Positions 15,768 to 23,047 of a stretch of DNA of 24,813 nucleotides are shown piece after piece. The stretch is from JAURFX01 sp038125265 (GTDB taxonomy: Bacteria; Pseudomonadota; Gammaproteobacteria; Steroidobacterales; Rariloculaceae). The stretch covers positions 1-24,813 of the forward strand of contig JAYPDM010000018.1 in NCBI GenBank assembly GCA_038125265.1. The letters are read 5' to 3'. The position numbers and the translations under genes were made by a program. Below the pieces are notes generated by a model, which was not told the DNA's origin, did not search any database, and was given only the letters and a program-made list of their open reading frames with translations. Each line of letters opens with the position of its first letter. Position 1 is the stretch's first letter.

Positions 15768-17010
15768 AGAAAATATCTTGCCAGTTGCTATCTTCTAATA
15801 CTGACTTAAGTTTTAAAAGAAATCCACCCGAATAAGCACCATCGATGGCTCGATGATCAAACGACTGGGAAAGAATGCCCATCGGCCTAATCGCAAGACT
15901 ATCGCCTGCCTCATTCTCGATGACAGTCGCCTGTTTTTTAATTCTATCAATCGATAAGATAGCAACCTGCGGTTGATTAATGATAGGAGCCGTAAAAAGT
16001 GTACCAAAAGATCCGTTGTTTGATAGGGTGTAAGTACCCCCCTGCATAAGATCAGGCGTCAGGCGCTTTGTTCTTGCTCGCTCAGAGAGCTCCTTAATCT
16101 TAAGAGCCAATTCTGAGACAGACAATTGATTGGCATTGTGGATGACTGGGACCACAAGCTCATTGCCTTCAACGGCTACGGCGATCGATAAATTAATTTC
16201 TCCATTGATACTAAGGCTAGGATTTTGCGGATAGTCTGCAATGGTTGCGTTAAGTCTTGGGTAGGCATCTAGAGCAATGGTCACCGCTTTAGCAATATAG
16301 GGTAAATAGGTCAGTGATGTCCCTTGATCCTTTTTCCACTGATCCTTAGACGACAAGCGATGCCTATCGACTGCAGAAAAATCAATCTCCATGGACTGAA
16401 GAACATGCGGGCTTGTGGTTTTAGAGTGCACCATATGTTCGGCGGTAATTTTTTGTACCCGCGTGAAAACCTCTGACCCTGACTTTAGGGATGAGGGGGC
16501 AGATGGTTTTGGCTCTTGAGTTTGTGAAGGCGCGCTGAGGTATTGCTCAACATCTTGGCGCGTAATTCTTCCATCCCTTCCAGTGCCGGTAATCGCGCTG
16601 GGATCTAAATGATGCTCAGCTATGAGCCTTCTGACAGCGGGTGAAAGTACACCGCTTGCGCTCTCTCTGCCTACGGGACTGTTTACATGATCCTGCTTTG
16701 CCTGTGTCGCTACTTCATCATTTGAGGAGCTTTGATGGTCGGCGGTCTTTTCTGTCACCTCTTTGGAGTCAGTGAGGTTCCCATCATCAATCACAGCAAG
16801 GGTAGCACCCACATCAACGGTCTCACCCACGTTAACTCGAATCTCAACAACCGTTCCCTCAACCGGTGATGGAACTTCAGTACTAGCTTTATCCGTCTCA
16901 ACGTCCAAAAGGGGCTGATCTTTTTTTACTTGATCGCCTTCCTTGACATGCCAAGCCGATACCGTTCCTTCCGCGACGGTCTCTCCAAGTTGTGGCATGA
17001 TGATATTCAT
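15766..17010 (-). CDS. Dihydrolipoamide acyltransferase (E2) of a 2-oxo acid dehydrogenase complex
   Basis: E2 carries the acyl group from E1 to CoA. The 414-residue protein has one lipoyl domain (1-76; lipoyl Lys41 in ETDKASTEVPSP), a low-complexity linker, an E3/E1-binding domain (about 118-155; LSPAVRRLIAEHHLD, ITGTGRDGRITRQDV), a second linker and the catalytic domain (about 180-414) with the active-site SFDHRAIDG (His386, Asp390). It starts in a TAATG overlap with E1 beta. One lipoyl domain is usual for acetoin, branched-chain and many Gram-positive-type pyruvate complexes, unlike the AceF of E. coli. No E3 gene is in the window. Confidence 0.93.
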   Translation of the reverse strand: MNIIMPQLGETVAEGTVSAWHVKEGDQVKKDQPLLDVETDKASTEVPSPVEGTVVEIRVNVGETVDVGATLAVIDDGNLTDSKEVTEKTADHQSSSNDEVATQAKQDHVNSPVGRESASGVLSPAVRRLIAEHHLDPSAITGTGRDGRITRQDVEQYLSAPSQTQEPKPSAPSSLKSGSEVFTRVQKITAEHMVHSKTTSPHVLQSMEIDFSAVDRHRLSSKDQWKKDQGTSLTYLPYIAKAVTIALDAYPRLNATIADYPQNPSLSINGEINLSIAVAVEGNELVVPVIHNANQLSVSELALKIKELSERARTKRLTPDLMQGGTYTLSNNGSFGTLFTAPIINQPQVAILSIDRIKKQATVIENEAGDSLAIRPMGILSQSFDHRAIDGAYSGGFLLKLKSVLEDSNWQDIF

Positions 17011-17987
17011 TAATCGACCAACTTCAGTGTAGCTTCAATAATTTTTTCTGCGCTTGGCATCATAGCATCCTCTAAGGCATCAGCTGCTGCTAGAGGAATG
17101 TGAGGTGTCGTCACGCGAACAATAGGTCCATCGAGTTTCCAAAAAAGCTCTTCAGAAACAATCGAGGAAACCTCCGCCCCCCAACCGCAGAGCCTTGGAT
17201 TCTCCTCCACCGTAATGAGCCTTCCCGTTTTAGATACGTCCTCAAGAACCGTCTTGGTATCAAGAGGGACCAACGATCTCAAATCGATAACGCTGGCAGA
17301 GATACCATGAGATTCTTGCAGTGTATCAGCAGCCTTGATGGCTCGTTGCACCATAGCCGCCAATGCGACGATGGTCACATCTGTTCCCTGCCTAATTACC
17401 TTCGCCTCACCCAGCGGTGTGACGTACTCTTCAAAAGGTACTTCATCCTTTACGGCGTAGAGTGATTTTTGCTCAAAGAAGAGAACTGGATCGGGATCTC
17501 TGATCGATGCCGCGAGTAGGCCTTTCACATCAGAGGCACATGAGGGTGCCACGACTTTAAGTCCTGGAATACTCATCGCCCAATTCTCAATGCTTTGTGA
17601 ATGTTGTGCACCAAAGCGACTTCCTCCACCATTAGCACTTCGAATCACTAACGGAAAGGAGCACTGTCCATCTGACATGTAACGCGTCTTGGCGATCTGG
17701 TTCGCGACCAGGTCCCAACATACCGCAAAGAAATCAGAGAACATGATTTCAGCAATAGGCTTAAGTCCTGTCATGGCTGCCCCCATCGCAGCACCGATGA
17801 TAGCCTGCTCAGAGATAGGTGTGTCCTTCACGCGGTCAGGACCAAATTCATCAAGAAGTCCTTGTGTAGCTTTAAATACACCTCCCGCGGCAGCAATGTC
17901 CTCGCCCAAAAAGACGACATTAGGATCACGTCTCATTTCTTGTGCAATCGCAGCAGCAACGGCATCTCTGTATGTTAGTTCCGCCAT
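17010..17987 (-). CDS. 2-oxo acid dehydrogenase E1 beta subunit
   Basis: Beta half of the heterotetrameric thiamine-diphosphate E1. The 325-residue protein begins MAELTYRDAVAAAIAQEM and shows VVFLGEDIAAAGGVFK, TPISEQAIIGAAMGAA (with the conserved Glu that activates ThDP), QHSQSIENWAMSIPGLKVVAPS and the C-terminal transketolase-like domain (SVIDLRSLVPLDTKTV, TVEENPRLCGWGAEV). I start it at 17987 because GGAGG (17998-17994) sits six bases upstream. A start seven codons earlier would place the ribosome site inside the gene. It overlaps the end of E1 alpha by 13 bases. Sequence resembles acetoin or pyruvate dehydrogenase; the 2-oxo acid is not certain. Confidence 0.93.
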   Translation of the reverse strand: MAELTYRDAVAAAIAQEMRRDPNVVFLGEDIAAAGGVFKATQGLLDEFGPDRVKDTPISEQAIIGAAMGAAMTGLKPIAEIMFSDFFAVCWDLVANQIAKTRYMSDGQCSFPLVIRSANGGGSRFGAQHSQSIENWAMSIPGLKVVAPSCASDVKGLLAASIRDPDPVLFFEQKSLYAVKDEVPFEEYVTPLGEAKVIRQGTDVTIVALAAMVQRAIKAADTLQESHGISASVIDLRSLVPLDTKTVLEDVSKTGRLITVEENPRLCGWGAEVSSIVSEELFWKLDGPIVRVTTPHIPLAAADALEDAMMPSAEKIIEATLKLVD

Positions 17988-18955
17988 GAAGCACCTCCAT
18001 CTGCCCATACGTCAATAAATGCTATGTCTACAGGAGGGGTCGGGCTGTTCTTTGCCTCCTCTGTAGCGTCGTCAATCATTTGGTCAATCTTTTCCTCAAG
18101 CGCTTTGATATCAGATTCAGGTATGCCCGCCTCTAATATTTTTTGGCGGTAATTTGGAATGGGATCTTTTTTCATCCACTCCTCAACCTCAGCGTCAGGA
18201 CGATACTTACCGGGGTCTGCCCTAGAGTGTCCGTGATGACGATAGGTTTGGACCTCGATCAGTGAGGGTCCCTCGCCCGCACGTGCTCGGTCGTAGGCTT
18301 TATTCGCTGTTTCATAGACAACCTCGACATCGTTCCCATCGATCAGGATAGGTTCAAGTCCGTAGGCCGAAGCCCTGTCAGCGGCGGGATTTTTGACCGC
18401 AGTGACTGCCTCTATGGGTGTGTATTCCATGTAGCGATTGTTTTCGCAAACAAAGATCACGGGTAACTTCCAAATAACAGCAAAGTTAATCGCTTCATGA
18501 AAGGCGCCAATGTTTGTAGTGCCATCACCAAAAAAGCAAACGGCTACCTGTTCGGTGCCGCGGTATTTTGCAGACCATGCCGCACCGGCGGCTATTGGCA
18601 TGTGTGCGCCGATAATCGCGTAGGATCCTAACGCTCCATGCTCCATACTCATAAGATGCATTGAGCCACCCTTACCACGAAGAAGGCCACACTCCCGGCC
18701 CATAAGCTCACCCAAAATAGAGGTCATGCTCGTGCCCCTGACGTAGGTATGGTTATGGCCACGGTAGGTACAAAAGGTATAGTCATCAGAACGCATGGCA
18801 GCACCAAAGCCCGCTGCGACAGCCTCCTGACCAATCGATAGGTGGCTGGTACCCTTAATGAGGTTCTGCATAAAAAGATCGTAGGCTCTTTTTTCAAGCA
18901 CACGACACTCGTACATAATTCTGTAGAGATCTAATTTTTTATCGTTATCAATCAA
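17975..18955 (-). CDS. 2-oxo acid dehydrogenase E1 alpha subunit (pyruvate/acetoin type)
   Basis: Alpha half of E1, which decarboxylates the 2-oxo acid with thiamine diphosphate. The 326-residue protein shows the ThDP motif from GDGTTNIGAFHEAIN (143-157) to CENN (170-173), plus TYRGHNHTYVRG, LLRGKGGSMHLM and the phosphorylation-loop-like TYRHHGHSRADPGKYR. The start is TTG at 18955; the next in-frame ATG (residue 14) would remove the conserved first helix. It is first in the operon E1 alpha, E1 beta, E2, exported oxidoreductase. The alpha-beta E1 is the acetoin or mitochondrial-like type, not the single-chain AceE of E. coli. Pyruvate or acetoin are the likeliest substrates, by inference. Confidence 0.92.
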   Translation of the reverse strand: MIDNDKKLDLYRIMYECRVLEKRAYDLFMQNLIKGTSHLSIGQEAVAAGFGAAMRSDDYTFCTYRGHNHTYVRGTSMTSILGELMGRECGLLRGKGGSMHLMSMEHGALGSYAIIGAHMPIAAGAAWSAKYRGTEQVAVCFFGDGTTNIGAFHEAINFAVIWKLPVIFVCENNRYMEYTPIEAVTAVKNPAADRASAYGLEPILIDGNDVEVVYETANKAYDRARAGEGPSLIEVQTYRHHGHSRADPGKYRPDAEVEEWMKKDPIPNYRQKILEAGIPESDIKALEEKIDQMIDDATEEAKNSPTPPVDIAFIDVWADGGASWRN

Positions 18956-18971
18956 TGTTAAATCCGCTCGG

Positions 18972-18999
18972 TTTATAAAGTGAGTGTATTTTACGACAA
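18972..18999 (-). promoter_or_regulatory. Candidate promoter for the 2-oxo acid dehydrogenase operon
   Basis: Minus strand TTGTCG (18999-18994), 16-base spacer, TATAAA (18977-18972). The predicted start, G at about 18965, is only about ten bases before the TTG start codon, giving a very short leader with little room for a ribosome site. An alternative -10 (TAAAAT, within the spacer) has no good -35. Confidence 0.45.
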
Positions 19000-19002
19000 C
19001 TC

Positions 19003-19037
19003 ATGAATATTAAGGAAATTTATTTAAGAATATTCAT
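19003..19037. promoter_or_regulatory. 9-bp inverted repeat, candidate operator between divergent operons
   Basis: ATGAATATT (19003-19011) and AATATTCAT (19029-19037) are perfect inverted arms, 26 bases apart centre to centre (about 2.5 helical turns). The right arm ends on the first base of the -35 proposed for the dmlA-like gene and the left arm lies just upstream of the -35 proposed for the E1 alpha operon. This placement suits a dimeric regulator controlling both directions. No regulator gene is adjacent. Confidence 0.5.
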
Positions 19038-19065
19038 TGGTAATTAGAAATAGAAACACTAAAAT
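19037..19065 (+). promoter_or_regulatory. Candidate promoter for dmlA-like/TauE operon
   Basis: TTGGTA (19037-19042, 4 of 6), 17-base spacer, TAAAAT (19060-19065, 5 of 6). The predicted start is about 27 bases before the ATG at 19100. GGAG follows seven bases upstream of that ATG. Confidence 0.5.
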
Positions 19066-19099
19066 TTAACGCAAGAATTTCAAACAATATGGAGCGCTT

Positions 19100-20158
19100 A
19101 TGGCAAAGCATAGCATTGCACTTATTCCAGGAGATGGAATCGGTAAAGAGGTCATCCCTGAGGGGGTGAGGGTTTTAGAAAAAGTTGCATCAAGGCATCA
19201 GATTGATATTGCTTGGAAAGAGTTTGATTGGTCGTGCGAGCATTACCTAAAAACAGGAACCATGATGCCGGAGGATGGTATAGAGCAGCTTGCAGAGCAT
19301 GATGCCATTTATCTTGGAGCGGTAGGCTATCCCACCGTCACCGATCACGTATCGATATGGGGGCTCCTCATTCCTATCCGAAGAGAGTTTGATCAGTATG
19401 TAAACTTAAGGCCTGTCAGACTTTTCGATGGCGTTCCCTGCCCGCTTGCGAATAAGAAACCCGGTGATATTGATTTTTATGTAGTGAGAGAAAATGTTGA
19501 GGGAGAGTACTCCATGATTGGTGGTATCCAGTACGGGGGCACTGAGCAGGAGATGGCGGTGCAGCAAAGCGTATTCACACAAAGAGGCGTTGACCGAATC
19601 ATGAAATTCGCCTATGAGCTTGCGAGTAAACGCCCCAAGAAACATCTCTCATCGGCAACTAAATCCAACGGCATTATCCATTCAATGCCCTACTGGGATT
19701 CAAGATTTAAATTAATGGCTGAACAGTATCCCGATATTAGAACGGATCAATTTCACATCGATATTCTGACTGCTAACTTTGTGCGTATGCCCGAACATTT
19801 TGATGTGGTCGTGGGCAGTAATTTGTTTGGTGATATCCTCTCAGACCTAGGACCTGCTTGCACAGGAACCATCGCCATTGCCCCTTCGGCAAACTTAAAT
19901 CCTGAGAGAAACCATCCCTCAATGTTCGAACCCGTTCACGGATCCGCTCCGGATATCGCTGGACAGGGCATTGCCAATCCCATCGGTACCATTTGGGCAG
20001 GAGCGATGATGTTAGAGCACCTGGGTTACCGTGAGGCTCACGATGATATTATGACCGCGATCGAGAACGTCCTAAGGGAAAAACAGGAGCTGACACCTGA
20101 TATGGGTGGCAAAGGCTCAACAGAGAGTTTAGGTAAAGCGATCGAGGAAGCGATCTAA
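19100..20158 (+). CDS. dmlA: Tartrate dehydrogenase / D-malate dehydrogenase (decarboxylating)
   Basis: Beta-decarboxylating dehydrogenase of the isopropylmalate/isocitrate family, tartrate/D-malate branch: D-malate to pyruvate and CO2 with NAD, or tartrate oxidation. The 352-residue protein shows IPGDGIGKEVIPEGVRVL, the branch-specific SIWGLLIPIRREFDQYVNLRPVR split as WGLLIPIRR and FDQYVNLRPVRLF, DFYVVRENVEGEYS, ATKSNGI, the metal-binding Asp residues in NLFGDILSDLGP and EPVHGSAPDIAGQGIANPIGT. It closely follows the pattern I know from E. coli DmlA (YeaU). D-malate, tartrate or a related 2-hydroxy acid are possible. It is cotranscribed with a TauE/SafE permease two bases downstream. Confidence 0.88.
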   Translation: MAKHSIALIPGDGIGKEVIPEGVRVLEKVASRHQIDIAWKEFDWSCEHYLKTGTMMPEDGIEQLAEHDAIYLGAVGYPTVTDHVSIWGLLIPIRREFDQYVNLRPVRLFDGVPCPLANKKPGDIDFYVVRENVEGEYSMIGGIQYGGTEQEMAVQQSVFTQRGVDRIMKFAYELASKRPKKHLSSATKSNGIIHSMPYWDSRFKLMAEQYPDIRTDQFHIDILTANFVRMPEHFDVVVGSNLFGDILSDLGPACTGTIAIAPSANLNPERNHPSMFEPVHGSAPDIAGQGIANPIGTIWAGAMMLEHLGYREAHDDIMTAIENVLREKQELTPDMGGKGSTESLGKAIEEAI

Positions 20159-20160
20159 AA

Positions 20161-20928
20161 GTGGATCTATCACTCCTCCAAGACCCCGCCTTTGTCATTG
20201 TGGCATGCATAGCGGTCCTGATCACCGGGATCGCTAAGGGTGGCTTTGGAGGCATGGCACTGCTTGCGGTGCCGCTCATGTCGCTGGTGATCTCGCCCGT
20301 TCAAGCGGCTGGCATTATGTTGCCGATCATGATCCCTATGGACATCATGTCCATCTGGATCTACAGAAAGCATTGGGACATCAATATTTTAAAGCTCATG
20401 CTTCCCGCCGCATGTATCGGCATTACCATAGGCTGGCTTTCTGCGGGCCTTTTTAATGATGACATTATCCGTTTATGCGTCGGAACGATTGCGGTTGTGT
20501 TTATCCTGCATCGTTGGCGCTCGATACTCTCAACCACAACAAAAGAACACAAAGCCATCAATAAGCCCCTTGGCATCTTCTGGGGGAGCTGTTCAGGTTT
20601 TACCAGCTTTTTAGCTCATGCCGGGGCGCCGCCCTATCAGGTCTACGTGGTGCCACAAAAGCTTGATAAGCAAATTTATGCTGGAACCAGCGTCATCTTT
20701 TTTGGGATCGTTAATGTGATCAAACTTTTACCCTACGGTATGCTCGGACAGCTATCCGTCCCGAACCTCTCAGTCTCACTGGTGCTGTTGCCTTTAGTGC
20801 CCGTGGGCGTGCTCCTTGGGTCCTACATTAATAAGAGGCTCAATGAGCAATTATTTTACAAAATTTTGATGACAGCGATACTGATAGTCGGCATAAAACT
20901 AATCTTTGATTTTATTATAAATCAATAA
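20161..20928 (+). CDS. TauE/SafE-family membrane permease
   Basis: A 255-residue inner-membrane protein with about seven to eight hydrophobic helices, of the TauE/SafE (sulfite exporter-like) family. Family marks are the first helix IAVLITGIAKGGFGGMALLAVPLM and the repeat-related GIFWGSCSGFTSFLAHAGAPPYQVYVVP (the conserved FxSTxxHxGGPP-like loop, here HAGAPP). The start is GTG at 20161, two bases after the dmlA-like stop codon. Members export sulfite or sulfoacetate or take up organic acids; the operon suggests a small organic acid linked to the dehydrogenase, which is inference. It meets the next gene tail to tail with 10 bases between. Confidence 0.87.
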   Translation: MDLSLLQDPAFVIVACIAVLITGIAKGGFGGMALLAVPLMSLVISPVQAAGIMLPIMIPMDIMSIWIYRKHWDINILKLMLPAACIGITIGWLSAGLFNDDIIRLCVGTIAVVFILHRWRSILSTTTKEHKAINKPLGIFWGSCSGFTSFLAHAGAPPYQVYVVPQKLDKQIYAGTSVIFFGIVNVIKLLPYGMLGQLSVPNLSVSLVLLPLVPVGVLLGSYINKRLNEQLFYKILMTAILIVGIKLIFDFIINQ

Positions 20929-20938
20929 CTTATAAATA

Positions 20939-22012
20939 CTATTTAATATTTATATTAAGTAATTTAGCGGCGTTGGCGCCAACAATTAGTTCCTTATCCT
21001 CATCCGAGAGATTCGCCTGATTGACAAAATCGACAGGCTCATACATGCCCATGTCATAAGGATAATCGGTCCCAATGACGATGCGATCCGCGCCGTACTG
21101 CTGCACCAAATACTCAAGCTGATGGTGCGTGAAAACAATCGTGTCAAAGTACATCCGCTTGAGGTAGCTCGTGGGCGGTTCAGAGATACAACGCCTGCAG
21201 TCTGCCCGCGCGCCGTGCGCATGATCGATCCGCCCTGAGTAGGCTGTGATGTAGCCACCTCCATGCGCGAGACACACTTTAAGCTTGCTGCATTCATCCA
21301 TCAGACCGCTAAAGATCATATGCTGTACGGCAATAGAGGTATCCAATGGGTTGCCAATGACATTGGTAAAGTAGTGATCACAAAGCCGATCGCCATGAGA
21401 GAACCCACAGGGATGCATAAAGACAAGCGCATCAAGTTCCTCGGCCTTTTTAAAAAAGGGCCAGAACGCTTTTTCAGAGAGCTCACGTCCAGCGACGTTG
21501 GTGGATATCTCGACGCCTCTAAAATTTAACTCCTTCACGGCTCTCTCGAGCTCTGCAATCGCAAGCTCGGGTGACTGCATGGGAACGTTAGCCATCCCAA
21601 CCAGTCGATCAGGGTAGGCATCACACATGCCGGCAATATGATCATTGATCATGCGTGAAGCATCTCTGGCGAGCTCTGGATCCAGGGAGTAGTAATACTG
21701 TAAGGGTGCCGGAGAGACAGCCTGCACATCGATACCCATCTCATCCATATCGCTAATTCTGCGCTCAATGGAGGTCAGTGGCTCATGTATGGTCTCAGCT
21801 TGCGCGGCGTTCACATCACGCGTGGCCTCATTGGCATACTTGAAGAGATCATCCATGTCTGGGTCAAAGGCATCGCCCACAAACTTAGCTGCCTCGGGAA
21901 CAAATACGTGGCAATGAACATCGACCGCAAACTGCGTGTACTTACCCGAAGCACGATCAGACCTTCCCGATAGGGCGATAGGTTTTAGATTTGAATCACA
22001 GGTATAAAGCAT
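20939..22012 (-). CDS. Amidohydrolase-2 family protein, ACMSD-type decarboxylase fold
   Basis: Metal-dependent TIM-barrel enzyme of the amidohydrolase_2 family, which includes alpha-amino-beta-carboxymuconate-semialdehyde decarboxylase (ACMSD) and resorcylate decarboxylases. In the 357-residue protein the metal ligands are visible: His33 and His35 (DVHCH), His200 (FMHPCG), the catalytic-type His250 (CLAHGGGY) and Asp316 (IGTDYPYDMG). The spacings His200-His250-Asp316 (50 and 66) are almost those of Pseudomonas ACMSD (51 and 66). About 28 extra residues precede the first strand. No signal peptide, so it is cytosolic. It is the third gene of an operon after two secreted hydrolases, 15 bases downstream. 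Decarboxylase or hydrolase activity on an aromatic or dicarboxylic compound is inferred; the substrate is unknown. Confidence 0.85.
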   Translation of the reverse strand: MLYTCDSNLKPIALSGRSDRASGKYTQFAVDVHCHVFVPEAAKFVGDAFDPDMDDLFKYANEATRDVNAAQAETIHEPLTSIERRISDMDEMGIDVQAVSPAPLQYYYSLDPELARDASRMINDHIAGMCDAYPDRLVGMANVPMQSPELAIAELERAVKELNFRGVEISTNVAGRELSEKAFWPFFKKAEELDALVFMHPCGFSHGDRLCDHYFTNVIGNPLDTSIAVQHMIFSGLMDECSKLKVCLAHGGGYITAYSGRIDHAHGARADCRRCISEPPTSYLKRMYFDTIVFTHHQLEYLVQQYGADRIVIGTDYPYDMGMYEPVDFVNQANLSDEDKELIVGANAAKLLNINIK

Positions 22013-22027
22013 AGCTCACTCTCTTTT

Positions 22028-23035
22028 TTATTTTAGTTTTCGTTCGAAGTAGTCAATGGCATCGGTCATAAATTGTTCTTGAATGGGATCAGCCACATAA
22101 TCTCCCGACTCGTCTCTTTGAATAAAAGCAAAGCCATGATAGTCGTGATCGTATGACTTCCACTCAGCGTCCTTGCCCGCCTCGCTCAAAAACTCATAAC
22201 TGAGCCTAAAGGTGGACTGGTTATGGTCACGATCTCTCCCTACCACAAAGATGGGCGTGGTCACCTGACCGACACGATACATCGCAAGGGCCGTGTGCAC
22301 TCTCTGTCTCAAATCAGCAACAGCATCGGCCTGCATCTCGGCTGTGTTTTCATAGGCCATCGTCTCCTCGTCAGGTCCCTCAACATAGTCGGGGGTGTTT
22401 GGGAGTCTTGCAATGTAGTCACCTGCCGCAGGCTCAGTCGCGATACCCGCCTTGAGCCCATGATACTCAGAGGCTATTTTAAAGAGCATCTCTGAACCGT
22501 GGCTCACACTAAACCAACCGACCCGATCGCCATCGATGGCATCGAGTGACTTCACATATTCCACAATACTGATCGCATCCTGATACTCAAGAGGTCCTCT
22601 GGAGAAACGTTGTCGCCCCTGCCAGGCTCTCTCAGTGAAGGGGGTATCAAACATGGTATCGACCTCAGCGCGATAGCGCATCCAGACCACCGCGTAACCC
22701 TCGTCCAAGAATCGCTCCAAGGTCCCGCTGCCATAATCATTCCACTCGCGTAACCAGCGAAGACCAAAGCCACCGTTCATATGCGCAAAGACGATTGTCG
22801 GGAAAGGGCCATCGCCCTCGGGGTAGCGCACAGAGATGGGCGCGTAGACGCCATCAAGCATCTCAACCATATGCATCTCGGCTGGAATGTCTGAGCCCAG
22901 AACCTCCTCGGTTGAGACAATAAAGTCACCGCTACCGGCAACGGGCGTGTTGAGCCACATCGGATCGATACTCTGATTTTGTGCGCAGAGATAAAACGGT
23001 GTGACGATAAAGATAAATGAAATAAAAATTCTCAT
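22028..23035 (-). CDS. Secreted alpha/beta hydrolase (dienelactone hydrolase/prolyl oligopeptidase-like)
   Basis: A 335-residue hydrolase with a Sec signal peptide (MRIFISFIFIVTPFYLCAQ), so periplasmic or secreted. The core has an oxyanion-region strand TIVFAHMNGGFG, a nucleophile elbow WFSVSHGSE (Ser178; the first elbow residue is Ser rather than Gly), an acid in FVVGRDRDHN and a catalytic His in DHDYHGFAF near residue 305. This suits an esterase, lactonase or small-peptide hydrolase. It follows the larger secreted CocE-type hydrolase by 12 bases and precedes the amidohydrolase, so the three are probably one operon. The substrate is unknown. Confidence 0.82.
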   Translation of the reverse strand: MRIFISFIFIVTPFYLCAQNQSIDPMWLNTPVAGSGDFIVSTEEVLGSDIPAEMHMVEMLDGVYAPISVRYPEGDGPFPTIVFAHMNGGFGLRWLREWNDYGSGTLERFLDEGYAVVWMRYRAEVDTMFDTPFTERAWQGRQRFSRGPLEYQDAISIVEYVKSLDAIDGDRVGWFSVSHGSEMLFKIASEYHGLKAGIATEPAAGDYIARLPNTPDYVEGPDEETMAYENTAEMQADAVADLRQRVHTALAMYRVGQVTTPIFVVGRDRDHNQSTFRLSYEFLSEAGKDAEWKSYDHDYHGFAFIQRDESGDYVADPIQEQFMTDAIDYFERKLK

Positions 23036-23047
23036 AAAAACTCCAAA

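Noticed and set aside
17988..18008. Longer start for E1 beta
   Set aside because: The seven extra codons contain the GGAGG ribosome site for the MAEL start and only re-read the end of E1 alpha.
20926..20960. AT-rich inverted repeats between the convergent TauE and amidohydrolase genes
   Set aside because: AT-only pairing (AATAT/ATATT), lying in the end of a coding frame and lacking a GC stem or T tract; not a convincing terminator.
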